Source: Rhizobium sp. NXC24 (lineage in GTDB: Bacteria; Pseudomonadota; Alphaproteobacteria; Rhizobiales; Rhizobiaceae). Taken from it: 64,000 nucleotides of DNA. Position 1 is the stretch's first letter, and each line of letters opens with the position of its first letter. Below the pieces are notes generated by a model, which worked only from the letters and a program-made list of their open reading frames with translations, did not search any database and was not told where the DNA came from. Both the position numbers and the translations under genes were made by a program. The stretch spans positions 248,001 to 312,000 of the forward strand of contig NZ_CP024313.1 of NCBI RefSeq assembly GCF_002944315.1. Direction: 5' to 3'. Shown here piece by piece: positions 54,090 to 63,225 of the stretch.

Positions 54090-55073
54090 ATGATTGATCT
54101 CAATGATATCGAAGATGCCGGAAAGCGCATCAAAAATCACATCCTAACGACGCCGCTTGCGCAATCGTGTTCGTTATCGAGCGTTTCTCGAGTTCCGGTT
54201 TATCTTAAACTGGAGCACCGGCAGACCACGGGCAGTTTCAAGCTGCGCGGCGCCTTCAATGCGGTTCTCCAGCTTTCTCAAGAAGAGAGGCGACGGGGAG
54301 TTGTCGCCGCCTCGACCGGCAATCACGGGCGCGCACTTTCCTTCGCGGCAAACGCTTGCGGCGTGAATGCAACGATCTGCATGTCAAATCTGGTGCCTGA
54401 GAACAAGGTTTCGGAAATTCGGCGCCTAGGGGCTGAGGTTCGGATCGTCGGTCGATCGCAGGATGACGCTCAGGAAGAGGCCGAGAGATTATCAGGCGAC
54501 GGACGATGCCTTATACCACCGTTTGATCACCCTGCGGTCATCGCGGGTCAAGGCACACTGGGACTGGAAATCCTTGAGGCGCTGCCAGACGTGGCTACTG
54601 TTCTTATTCAGTTATCGGGCGGAGGATTGGCTTCGGGAGTGGCGGCTGCTGTCAAAAGCCTTCGACCCGATGCGCGGGTCATTGGGCTTACGATGGATCG
54701 CGGCGCCGCGATGAAAGCAAGCCTTGATGCGGGGCGCCCTGTTCAGGTCGAAGAATTCCAAACTCTAGCGGATTCACTCGGCGGCGGGATCGGGCTCGCC
54801 AACAAATGGACATTTTCCATGTGCCGGGATCTGTTGGACGACGTCATATTGTTGAGCGAATCCGAAATCGCCGCTGGCATTCGACATGCCTACGCGCGGG
54901 AGCGCGAGGTTGTGGAGGGTGCCGGGGCGATCGGCATCGCCGCTTTGCTAGCAAACAAGATCAACGATCTGCGGGGACCGGTTGTGACCGTACTATCGGG
55001 TCGCAATATCGATATGAATTTGCATAAGCGCCTCGTCAGCAATGACAAGGAATGGCCGAGGACAGGCTCATGA
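54090..55073 (+). CDS. Threonine/serine dehydratase-like PLP enzyme (EutB-like)
   Basis: The 327-residue fold-type II PLP enzyme shows the Schiff-base Lys in GSFKLRGAFNAV (~50), STGNHGRALSFAA (~80), phosphate-binding SGGGLASGVAAAVK (~175) and a C-terminal GAGAIGIAALLA segment. It lacks the regulatory ACT domain of biosynthetic IlvA. Enzymes of this type sit in the eut/ectoine-use and related clusters together with an ornithine cyclodeaminase homologue, as here, where the next gene overlaps by ATGA. In the family, the reaction is deamination of a beta-hydroxy amino acid; the exact substrate is unknown. From memory, y4tJ of pNGR234a is similar. Confidence 0.87.
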   Translation: MIDLNDIEDAGKRIKNHILTTPLAQSCSLSSVSRVPVYLKLEHRQTTGSFKLRGAFNAVLQLSQEERRRGVVAASTGNHGRALSFAANACGVNATICMSNLVPENKVSEIRRLGAEVRIVGRSQDDAQEEAERLSGDGRCLIPPFDHPAVIAGQGTLGLEILEALPDVATVLIQLSGGGLASGVAAAVKSLRPDARVIGLTMDRGAAMKASLDAGRPVQVEEFQTLADSLGGGIGLANKWTFSMCRDLLDDVILLSESEIAAGIRHAYAREREVVEGAGAIGIAALLANKINDLRGPVVTVLSGRNIDMNLHKRLVSNDKEWPRTGS

Positions 55074-56059
55074 GGTCGATGATGATCTTAACGGAACACC
55101 AGCTGAGAAAGCTGGTGTCATTGGATCTGGAGGCGGTCCGTTGCGTCGAAGAGGCGTTTCGCACGCTGGCGACGAAAAGCGTGGTGATGCCACCAATTCT
55201 TCGTCTGGATATTGTCGAGCATCGCGGCGAAGTTGACGTCAAAACGGCCTATGTCCCGGACCTGGATGGCTTCGCCATAAAAATCAGCCCCGGTTTTTTC
55301 GGCAATCCGGATCTTGGTCTGCCCAGCACCAATGGCCTGATGATACTGCTGTCCAGCAGGACGGGCTTGGTGCAGGCATTGTTGCTGGATAACGGCTATC
55401 TCACCGATGTCCGCACGGCCGCCGCGGGCGCGGTAGCTTCAATGCGCCTCGCCCGCAAAGACTCGTCGGTGGCTGCTGTATTTGGCGCTGGGATGCAGGC
55501 GCGCCTACAACTGCAGGCGCTCATGCTGGTTCGGCCAATTCAGGAGGCCCGCATTTGGGCGCGCGACAACTCCAGGGCGGCAAAGACGGCGCGAGAACTG
55601 TCCGACCAATTGGGCATCAGCGTCACCGCTTGCAGAAGCGGGAAAGAGGCGGTCGCAGGTGCGCATGTCATCATCACCACAACCCCGGCCTATCGTCCGA
55701 TCCTTGAGGCACAGTGGCTCGAACCGGGGCAACACATCACGGCCATGGGTTCGGATGCTGAACACAAGAATGAGGTTGAGCCGCAGGCAATTGCCCGCGC
55801 CGATCTCTATGTCGCGGACAGCCTCGCTCAAACGCGTCGGCTGGGTGAACTGCACCATGCAATAGCAGCCGGCGCAGTCGCTGAAGAGCAAGTTTTTCCT
55901 GAACTCGGCCAAATTACTGCCGGTACGATCGCTGGACGGACCAACGATAACCAGATCACCATCGCCGATCTGACCGGGACAGGGATTCAGGACACCGCCA
56001 TTGCCAATCTCGCCTTTGCTAGGGCGATTGCTAATAAGGTGGGAACGAGGATCGAGTGA
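55070..56059 (+). CDS. Ornithine cyclodeaminase/mu-crystallin family (EutC-like)
   Basis: From the ATG at 55070, overlapping the previous stop, the protein has 329 residues. Motifs: VEEAFRTLATK (~25), VDVKTAYVPDLDGFAIKIS (~60), LDNGYLTDVRTAAAGAVA (~115), the NAD Rossmann AAVFGAGMQARLQL (~140) and IADLTGTGIQDTAIA near the end. Family members deaminate ornithine, reduce cyclic imines or make alanine; in ectoine-use clusters EutC is thought to act on the diaminobutyrate branch. Translational coupling with the dehydratase implies a shared step. Confidence 0.87.
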   Translation: MRSMMILTEHQLRKLVSLDLEAVRCVEEAFRTLATKSVVMPPILRLDIVEHRGEVDVKTAYVPDLDGFAIKISPGFFGNPDLGLPSTNGLMILLSSRTGLVQALLLDNGYLTDVRTAAAGAVASMRLARKDSSVAAVFGAGMQARLQLQALMLVRPIQEARIWARDNSRAAKTARELSDQLGISVTACRSGKEAVAGAHVIITTTPAYRPILEAQWLEPGQHITAMGSDAEHKNEVEPQAIARADLYVADSLAQTRRLGELHHAIAAGAVAEEQVFPELGQITAGTIAGRTNDNQITIADLTGTGIQDTAIANLAFARAIANKVGTRIE

Positions 56060-56215
56060 TCACTCACAAAACCGGTTAGACATCGCAGAAGGGTGTCTGC
56101 CGTAAAAGGCTTTGTAATTGCAATGTGACGGACCGCCCCACATTTCCCTCATAGCCAGGCAATGTGAATTCTTCTTGGAGCGGTGAAAAAACTGTTCAAA
56201 CCAATGGAGCTCATC

Positions 56216-56932
56216 ATGTCTTCGCAAAGCAGCATCACTCTCGGCATTCTTGAGCTCGACGAAGGCTTGACGGCCGAGAACCCGGGTTTCTCTCCGCGCG
56301 AAGGATCGCTACTGCACCCTGCGACTTTCAACCGACCGGTAATTACAGAAATGGTTGAAGGCGCTACGGCGGAGGTGATCATTCGCGGAGACGCTTCGCT
56401 CGAAGGCGCCTGCGTGGCAGCTGCCAAGCGTCTTATAGATCGAGGTGCCGATGTAATTGCCGCTGACTGCGGCTTTTTTATTCGTCATCAGCCAGCGATC
56501 GCCGCAGCTGTCAACGTGCCGGTCGTAACCTCCAGTTTGCTCCTGATTCCGTCCCTTCTGCGGCAGCTTGCGCCTGCGAAAAAACTCGCCGTTTTAACCG
56601 CCGACGCCCGATACTGCACGGAAGACTTGTTGGGCATTGATGGTGCAGTTGTTCGCGAGCGCGTTGTCATAGGAGGAATCGAAGGCGGGAATTATGTATG
56701 CAACGCATTGGCTCGGCCATTCGTTCGAACAGAGCTGGATCAAATCGAACGAGAAGTAGGAGACCGCATCACGCAGCTCCGTGCAGAACATCCCAATATA
56801 GCAATGGTGCTCTTCGAGTGTACCGGCTTTCCAGTCGTCGCAAATGCTCTTCGGCGTAAGACGAGACTCCCCATTTACGACATCACGGACCTCTGCAAGC
56901 TAACGCTCGCGACAGTCTCTGCCCGGGCTTGA
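56216..56932 (+). CDS. Asp/Glu/hydantoin racemase superfamily protein (EutA-like position)
   Basis: 238 residues from the ATG at 56216, with GGAG 8 nt upstream. The two-Cys racemase/decarboxylase pattern is present: DVIAADCGFFIRH near residue 85 and MVLFECTGFPVVANAL near 205, with PVVTSSLLLIPSLL between. Two cysteines point to racemase chemistry, whereas arylmalonate-decarboxylase-like EutA proteins usually keep one. An in-frame start at 56183 has no ribosome-binding site. It is 28 nt before the second creatinase-like gene. Confidence 0.78.
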   Translation: MSSQSSITLGILELDEGLTAENPGFSPREGSLLHPATFNRPVITEMVEGATAEVIIRGDASLEGACVAAAKRLIDRGADVIAADCGFFIRHQPAIAAAVNVPVVTSSLLLIPSLLRQLAPAKKLAVLTADARYCTEDLLGIDGAVVRERVVIGGIEGGNYVCNALARPFVRTELDQIEREVGDRITQLRAEHPNIAMVLFECTGFPVVANALRRKTRLPIYDITDLCKLTLATVSARA

Positions 56933-56960
56933 CGTTAACTGAACATTCAAAGGATTTGAC

Positions 56961-58136
56961 ATGGAAAATCTTCGATTTGAGATTTCCGAATACAAAACGC
57001 GCCTCGAAAAGGCACGCATTGGAATGGAGCAGGCAGGCATAGACCTATTGGTCGTGACCGACCCTGCCAACATGGGTTGGCTGACAGGTTACGATGGCTG
57101 CTCCTATTACGTTCCCCAATGTGTTGTCGTTTCGAAGGATAAGGATCCTCTTTGGTTTGGACGGCGCATGGACGCCAACGGTTGCCGCAGGACGGCTTAT
57201 ATGGGCGAAGACCGCATCAAATGGTACGGTGACGAATACGTCCAGTCCGACACGCTGCACGCAATGTCGGCATTAGGGCAGATCATTATCGATGAGGGCC
57301 ATGGCTCGGCAACGATTGGGGTCGAAAAAGATAGCGCTTGCCTTTCCGCCCGATCCTTTGAGGCGCTCTCCGCATCACTCCCCAACGCAAGATTCAAGAA
57401 TGCCGACCGACTGATCAACTGGCAGCGTCTGATCAAGTCCCCGAGAGAGATCGAGTACATGCGCGGCGCAGGTAAGATCGTCGAAGCGATGTATCAGCGC
57501 GTGGGCGAAGTGCTGCGACCGGGAGTAAAGCAATCCGACGTGATCGCCGAATTGTCTTATGTTGGAACCCGCGGCGTAGACGCCTACTGGGGCGATTACC
57601 CCGCCTGCGTCCCGAACCTTGGCGCCGGTGCAGATGCGTCCGCCCCCCACCTGACCTGGACGGACAGACTGATCCGGGCGGATGAGAGCATCTTCTTCGA
57701 ACTTGCTGGCGTTCACAAGCGATATCACTGCCCGCTATCTCGGACTTACTATCTCGGTCGACCCACTCAGCAGATACTAGACGCCGAAAAGGCGGTTCTC
57801 GACGGCGTGCAGGCGGGTCTCGAAAAGGCACTGGCGGGAAGTCTGTGTGAGGATATCGCTAGGGCCTACTCCGGCACTTTGGCACGGTATGGCTTTGAGA
57901 AAACGAGTCGTTCCGGGTATCCGATAGGCATGGGTTATCCGCCGGCATGGGGCGAGAATTCCGCCAGCTTTCGGGAAGGTGATAAGACGGAGCTACGTCC
58001 GGGGATGACTTTCCATTTCATGTCCGGTCTTTGGTATGGCGACTGGGGCATCGAAATCACTGAAAGTATTTTGATCACCGACGGCGACGTCGAGTTTCTG
58101 TCCAACGTACCTCGCCAATTGCTCGTCATCGACTGA
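56961..58136 (+). CDS. Creatinase-fold M24 hydrolase (EutD/DoeA-like), copy 2
   Basis: The 391-residue protein is the same length as the one at 50915 and has the same two-domain layout (DLLVVTDPANMGWLTGYDGCSYYVPQCVV; GDYPACVPNL; APHLTWTDRLIRADESIFFELAGVHKRYHCPLSRTYYLG). The FELAGVHKRYH segment with Glu and His is the hallmark of the ectoine hydrolase/EutD branch, in which a Glu may form a covalent intermediate; the canonical Asp metal ligands are absent. AAGGA precedes the start. It probably opens a cyclic or amidine substrate to give the amino acid handled by the dehydratase and cyclodeaminase homologues. Confidence 0.85.
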   Translation: MENLRFEISEYKTRLEKARIGMEQAGIDLLVVTDPANMGWLTGYDGCSYYVPQCVVVSKDKDPLWFGRRMDANGCRRTAYMGEDRIKWYGDEYVQSDTLHAMSALGQIIIDEGHGSATIGVEKDSACLSARSFEALSASLPNARFKNADRLINWQRLIKSPREIEYMRGAGKIVEAMYQRVGEVLRPGVKQSDVIAELSYVGTRGVDAYWGDYPACVPNLGAGADASAPHLTWTDRLIRADESIFFELAGVHKRYHCPLSRTYYLGRPTQQILDAEKAVLDGVQAGLEKALAGSLCEDIARAYSGTLARYGFEKTSRSGYPIGMGYPPAWGENSASFREGDKTELRPGMTFHFMSGLWYGDWGIEITESILITDGDVEFLSNVPRQLLVID

Positions 58137-58175
58137 GTAGAGCTATCGTCTGAAAACCTCAAGCTCGAGGAAATC

Positions 58176-59351
58176 ATGGGTAACAAGTTCTGTTATGATG
58201 TATTGCCTTCCGGTAGTGTAGGCTCCTTAAATTGGACACCTGAGCAACAGGAGATCGCATTTCGGCGAAGAGATGAAATAGACCCTGTGCGGAAAATCGG
58301 CAGCGCGTCCCATGCCTCTTCGTTGCCACTCGCACTGCATCAGATCTCTCCTACGTGGACCTGGAATGGCGAAGCTATGGATGTGGATCGCTACATGGAC
58401 CAGGAGCGCGTTTCCGGGGTCCTGGTGCTCAAGGATGGTCATGTGATTCTTGAGCGGTACGGTCTTGGACGTACGTCCGAAGATCGTTGGGACTCCCAAT
58501 CTGTTACCAAGTCGGTGGCTGGTATCCTTGTTGGGGCGGCAATACAGGATGGATGTATCCAGAGCGTCGAGGAGGATGTGACCAAATACATCCCGGAACT
58601 CAAAGAAAGCGCCTACGACGGCGTCACGATCCGTCAACTCTTGACGATGACGTCAGGCGTCGAATGGATCGAAGACTACACCGACGATGAAAGGTCAGAT
58701 GACTCTAAGATGTTCATGCCGACGTACGCGCCGATGGTGGATGGCATCGATCCTGTCGTCGGATATATGCGGCGACTTTCGAGAGCTAATAAGCCAGGCG
58801 CGACTTTTCAGTACAAAGGCGCCGACTCTGAAGTGGCGGCAAAACTCGTGTCGAACGCCGTCGGCATGTCCCTGTCGCAGTATTTGTCACTGAAGATCTG
58901 GAAACCTTTCGGCATGGAGAAAAGTGCGAGTTGGATGGTTAATCCGGGGGGGCAGGAATATGGCAGCAGTGGGATATCGATGACACTGCGTGACTACGCT
59001 CGTCTCGGGCAGTTTATGCTTGCGGGCGGTAAGATCGGTGAAGTGGAGGTGCTGCCAAGCGCTTGGATTGCGGACGCCACGAGCGCGTTGGAGGTCTTTT
59101 CGCAAGTGACCAATTCCGGCGCGATTGGCTACGGTTACTTCTGGTGGATAAACGACAACTCCTTCATGGCGAGTGGCTTCGCTGGTCAGAAAATCGTCAT
59201 ATACCCTACAGATAAGACTGTAATCGCGGTCAACTCTGCTTGGGAGGAACCCAATCTGCCAGGACATCCTCCAGCGCTTTCGGCGTTTATCGCCGCTTTG
59301 CACACGGCAGCTGTAGCCCATAAACCCGGAAGATTAAGGATCGGACCTTAA
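58176..59351 (+). CDS. Serine hydrolase of the beta-lactamase/6-aminohexanoate-dimer hydrolase family
   Basis: The 391-residue class C beta-lactamase-like protein has SxxK in SQSVTKSVAG near residue 112, LLTMTSGVEWIEDY near 155, TFQYKGADSEV near 215 where Tyr would be the catalytic base, and a C-terminal GFAGQKIVIYP replacing KTG. There is no signal peptide, so it is cytoplasmic, unlike true beta-lactamases. The NylB-type branch hydrolyses linear amide oligomers or esters. GAGGAAA stands before the ATG at 58176, 39 nt after the M24 gene, so it is likely the last gene of the cluster. Confidence 0.82.
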   Translation: MGNKFCYDVLPSGSVGSLNWTPEQQEIAFRRRDEIDPVRKIGSASHASSLPLALHQISPTWTWNGEAMDVDRYMDQERVSGVLVLKDGHVILERYGLGRTSEDRWDSQSVTKSVAGILVGAAIQDGCIQSVEEDVTKYIPELKESAYDGVTIRQLLTMTSGVEWIEDYTDDERSDDSKMFMPTYAPMVDGIDPVVGYMRRLSRANKPGATFQYKGADSEVAAKLVSNAVGMSLSQYLSLKIWKPFGMEKSASWMVNPGGQEYGSSGISMTLRDYARLGQFMLAGGKIGEVEVLPSAWIADATSALEVFSQVTNSGAIGYGYFWWINDNSFMASGFAGQKIVIYPTDKTVIAVNSAWEEPNLPGHPPALSAFIAALHTAAVAHKPGRLRIGP

Positions 59352-60096
59352 GGCAACAGGTGTGAGTTTGATGATGACGCCGAACATCGCTCCAAAGCAG
59401 TCATTTCGTAGGACCGCCGTGGAGGCCTTTCATTCCGAAGATGTGTCCCTGCGCCTCCGCCATGTAGGACCTTATGCTGGCTTCGCTGCGCCGCGTTCTG
59501 TAATAGTCCGCCACAACTGAACGGTGAGACAGCACACCTCAGCACGCAGTCACGGACATGCCCCCGTCGGCGTGCTTGGTGACCCCGTCAAACAAGATCG
59601 CCGGCTATAACCGGAAGCGCCGGACGAGGGTACAACTTCACGTCCACGGTCGCGGCAGAGTTTCCATCATCGTCTGAGCGACGCGAAAACGCGGGAGCGC
59701 TAAGTCAGGCTGCGCGCCCCGGGCAGCGGCGATGTGCCAAGACCATGAAGATTATCATATGATCCTACAGTAGCCGCTTATCGAACTAACATATCTGATT
59801 TAGCATGCCTGAATCCCGCTTTAGGTTCCCGTCTGCTCGCGGCCTAACGCCACCAGGCGTGGCATATTTGGCAGCAATAGCGAATTACTGCGTAAGAAAG
59901 CAACAATTTGCAGGAAGGCAGCGTCGCGACGGGGCGAAATGGTGCGATGAAGCTAGCACCTGCGGGCAATATCACCTGAGCGGGTCGGGCAAACGAAAGC
60001 TGTCTTCGGGTCGAGGTTTTGCTGCTCGCACTTGATCTGGCCCGGTTCACAGGAAGAAAAACGCGCAGCTGAAAAGCGGCGGCCGAAGAGGTTAAG
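59352..60096. other. 745-bp intergenic region
   Basis: No gene, motif copy or IS end that I recognise; short open frames on both strands have no family features. The codon-rich GC block begins right after it. Confidence 0.5.
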
Positions 60097-61499
60097 ATGA
60101 CCATCAATATCAAAGACATCGCTGAGAAAGATCGCAACTCGGTCCTGCATCCCTTCACGCAGTTGAAGGACTTTGCGAGCGGCAAGCTCGGCGAACCGAC
60201 GATCGTGGAAACCGGCAAGGGGATCCGCATCCAGGATGCGCACGGCAATCAGCTGATCGACGGTTTTGCCGGTCTCTATTGCGTCAACGTCGGCTATGGC
60301 CGCACCGAGGTTGCCGAGGCGATCTCTCGTCAGGCCTATCGCCTGGCCTATTACCATTCCTATGCCGCGCACACGACCGACGAGCTTGCGATCCTCTCCG
60401 ACCGTCTCGTCAAGATGGCGCCTGGCAAGATGAGCAAGGTGTTCTATGGCATGTCCGGTTCGGACGCCAATGAAACCCAGGCCAAGCTCGTCTGGTACTA
60501 CAACAATCTGCGCGGCAAGCCGACGAAGAAGAAGATCATTTCGCGCGAACGCGGCTATCACGGCTGCAGCGTCGTCTCCGGCTCGATGACCGGGATGAGC
60601 TTCTACCACGACCATATGGATCTGCCGCTGCCGCAGATTGATCATACCGGTGTTCCGCACCACTATTGGGGCGCCAATCCCGGCGAAACCGAGCGGGAAT
60701 TCTCGGCCCGTCGTGCCGCCGAGCTCGACGACATGATTGAGACGCTCGGACCCGACAATGTCGGCGCCTTCATCGCCGAGCCAGTGCTGGGTACTGGCGG
60801 CATCACGCCACCGCCGGAAGGTTATTGGCAAGCTATCCAGGCCGTGCTCAAGAAACACGACGTGTTGCTGATCGCCGACGAAGTCATCACCGGCTCGGCC
60901 GCACCGGCTCGATGTTCGGCTCGCAGCATTACGGCATTGAACCTGACCTGATCACAGTCGCCAAGGGCCTGACTTCGGCTTACTTCCCGCTATCGGCTTC
61001 GATCGTCGGTGAGAAGGTCTACAAGGTCATGGAAGAAGGGGCCGACAGGGTCGGCGCCTTCTCGCACGGCTACACCTATTCCGGCCACCCGATCGGTGCG
61101 GCTGCCGCCAATGCGGTGCTCGACATTGTCGAGAAGGAAAACCTGCCCGGCAACGCCCGCGAAGTCGGCGCCTATTTCCAGGCCCAGCTCAAGGAAAAGT
61201 TCGCGCAGCTGCCGATCGTCGGTGAGGTGCGCGGCGTTGGCCTGATGGGCGCCATCGAATTCGTGGCCGACCGCGAGAACAAGACCAGGTTTGACCCGTC
61301 GCTGAAGGTCGGCGCTCGCGTCTCCAAGGCGGCCCGAGACCGCAGCCTCATCGCCCGCGCCATGCCGCATGGCGACATCCTGGGCTTCGCGCCGCCGCTC
61401 GTTACCACCAAGGCCGAAGTCGACGAGATCGTCTCGATCGCGAAAAAGGCGGTACGCTGCGTCATCGATGACCTGGTTCTAAATGGTCAGAAAATCTGA
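60097..61499 (+). pseudogene. Class III aminotransferase with a frameshift
   Basis: The first 260 codons read normally to LLIADEVITG, then the frame shifts and ends at 60951. In the +1 frame the protein resumes with GSMFGSQHYGIEPDLITVAKGLTSAYFPLSA (PLP Lys) and runs to a normal end at 61499. The expected sequence ..GGCTTCGGCCG.. (GFGRTG) reads GGCTCGGCCG, so one T is missing at about 60894. The intact protein would be ~467 residues. It may be a real pseudogene or a sequencing error. The aldehyde dehydrogenase downstream completes an aminotransferase-dehydrogenase pair like that at 28-31 kb. GAGG precedes the start. Confidence 0.88.
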
Positions 61500-61638
61500 G
61501 TGAACGCGATCGGATAGATCCGGCCGCACCTATTCGCTTCAAGAGAATGCAGAACAGGGCAGGGGAGATCCCCTTGCCCTGACGGATGAACTCAACCGTT
61601 GCACAGATCCGCACCATTAGGAAAGAGGAAGCCGGCCT

Positions 61639-63048
61639 ATGACCGCCGCCAAACTTCATATCACCACCAGCTTGCCTCCGATCACCGTCTACAGCCCCTA
61701 CGACGAGTCTGTGCTGGGAGCGATTGACGCCACTGATGCAAGCGAAATCGGCGGACTCCTCGCCCGCGCCCGTCGCGGCGCAGAGCTTTCAGCCAAGCTG
61801 CCGAGACATGAGCGCGCCAGCATCCTCGAAGGGGCTGCGCGGATCCTCGAGAGCCGTCGTGAAGCATTTGCCGAAACCATCGTCCGCGAAGCCGGCAAGA
61901 CGATCGCCCAGGCGCGCAAGGAAGTGCTTCGTTGCGTCAACACGCTGAAGCTCTCTGCCGAGGAGGCAAAGCGCAATGCCGGCGAAATCGTGCCCTTCGA
62001 TGCCTATGTCGGATCGGAACAGCGCCAAGGCTGGTTCACGCGAGAGCCACTCGGCATCATCACCGCCATTACGCCCTACAACGACCCGCTGAACCTCGTC
62101 GCGCACAAGCTGGGTCCGGCGATTGCCGGCGGCAACGCAGTGCTGCTGAAGCCCTCGAACCTGACGCTTTTCTCGGCAATCAATCTTGTCGACGCGCTCA
62201 GGGAAGCCGGTCTGCCACCGGACATCGTTACCGCCGTTCACGGCGATCGAGAGATCGTCACGGCTCTAGTCTCAGCACGGGACGTCCGCATGGTGTCCTT
62301 TACCGGTGGCTTCGCTACCGGGGAAGCGATCAGCCGTAAAGCTGGCCTCAAGAAACTCGCGATGGAGTTGGGTAGCAATGCGCCAGTCATCGTCATGAAT
62401 GACTGCGACTTCGACAAGGCGGTTGAAGGCTGCGTCTCCGGCGCCTTCTGGGCCGCCGGGCAGAACTGCATCGGCGCCCAGCGTATTCTGGTGCAGGCCG
62501 AGCTTTATGAACGCTTCCGCGACGCCTTTGTGGCCGGGACGAACCAGCTCAAGGTCGGCGATCCGCTGAAGGAGGATACAGATGTCGGTCCGATGATCTC
62601 GAAAGAGGTCGCCCAGCGCACCGAAGAAGCCGTCAACGACGCCATTGCCGCCGGCGCCAAGCTTCTTTGCGGTCACAAGCGCGAAGGCTCGCTCTATCAC
62701 CCGACGGTGCTGGAAGGCACGCCGGTGACCTGCCGGCTGTGGCACGAGGAAGTGTTCGCGCCTGTGGTCATGCTTGCGCCGTTTGCGACGCTTGATGAAG
62801 CGGTCGAACTGGCCAATGAGCCCGAATACAGCCTGCACGCCGGCATCTTCACCAGCAATCTCAATATCGCGCTTGACGCCGCAAGCCGGATCGAGGCCGG
62901 CGGCGTAATGATCAACGATTCATCCGACTATCGCTTCGACGCCATGCCGTTTGGCGGTTCTAAATACGGCAGCATGGGACGGGAAGGGGTGCGCTTCGCC
63001 TACGAAGAGATGACCCAGCCGAAGGTCGTTTGCATTAATCGTGGGTGA
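61639..63048 (+). CDS. NAD(P)-dependent aldehyde dehydrogenase
   Basis: The 469-residue protein has [19 protein letters not shown] (~135), [12 protein letters not shown] (~215), catalytic Glu in [12 protein letters not shown] (~240), catalytic Cys in [11 protein letters not shown] (~275), and [13 protein letters not shown] and [13 protein letters not shown] near the C-terminus. The GQNC and ELGSN variants place it in the phosphonoacetaldehyde/lactaldehyde or semialdehyde dehydrogenase branch. GAAAGAGG precedes the start. Its stop codon TGA sits directly on the junction with the duplicated UPF0262-gdh segment. Confidence 0.9.
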   Translation: MTAAKLHITTSLPPITVYSPYDESVLGAIDATDASEIGGLLARARRGAELSAKLPRHERASILEGAARILESRREAFAETIVREAGKTIAQARKEVLRCVNTLKLSAEEAKRNAGEIVPFDAYVGSEQRQGWFTREPLGIITAITPYNDPLNLVAHKLGPAIAGGNAVLLKPSNLTLFSAINLVDALREAGLPPDIVTAVHGDREIVTALVSARDVRMVSFTGGFATGEAISRKAGLKKLAMELGSNAPVIVMNDCDFDKAVEGCVSGAFWAAGQNCIGAQRILVQAELYERFRDAFVAGTNQLKVGDPLKEDTDVGPMISKEVAQRTEEAVNDAIAAGAKLLCGHKREGSLYHPTVLEGTPVTCRLWHEEVFAPVVMLAPFATLDEAVELANEPEYSLHAGIFTSNLNIALDAASRIEAGGVMINDSSDYRFDAMPFGGSKYGSMGREGVRFAYEEMTQPKVVCINRG

Positions 63049-63182
63049 ACGAGGCCGCCGAACTGCTGAAAAGCCGGTTGTCAGCGAAAGTGAACATCGA
63101 CAACGACACCGCGCGCCGGCTGTTCACGCTGATCTACGCCCTGCTCGTGCGCAATGCCGACCATCGCGTTCTGCTGAGCTGA
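63048..63182 (+). pseudogene. UPF0262 3' fragment
   Basis: The last ~44 codons of UPF0262 ([11 protein letters not shown] to the stop) are present without start or 5' part. It is a by-product of the duplication that carried gdh to this place. Confidence 0.85.
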
Positions 63183-63225
63183 GATAGCTTCGGCCCGAGA
63201 CTTTCCCATCAAGGAGGAACCCTAA

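Noticed and set aside
59858..59880. Possible sigma-54 (-24/-12) promoter, TGGCATATTTGGCA
   Set aside because: The GG and GC dinucleotides are spaced one base short of the required distance, and no NifA-type upstream site was evident.
59893..59912. GCAACAATTTGCAGG as a further copy of the RpiR-like dyad
   Set aside because: The spacing between CAA and TTG is four instead of three and the flanks do not match; it lies before the GC-rich block that otherwise lacks motif copies.
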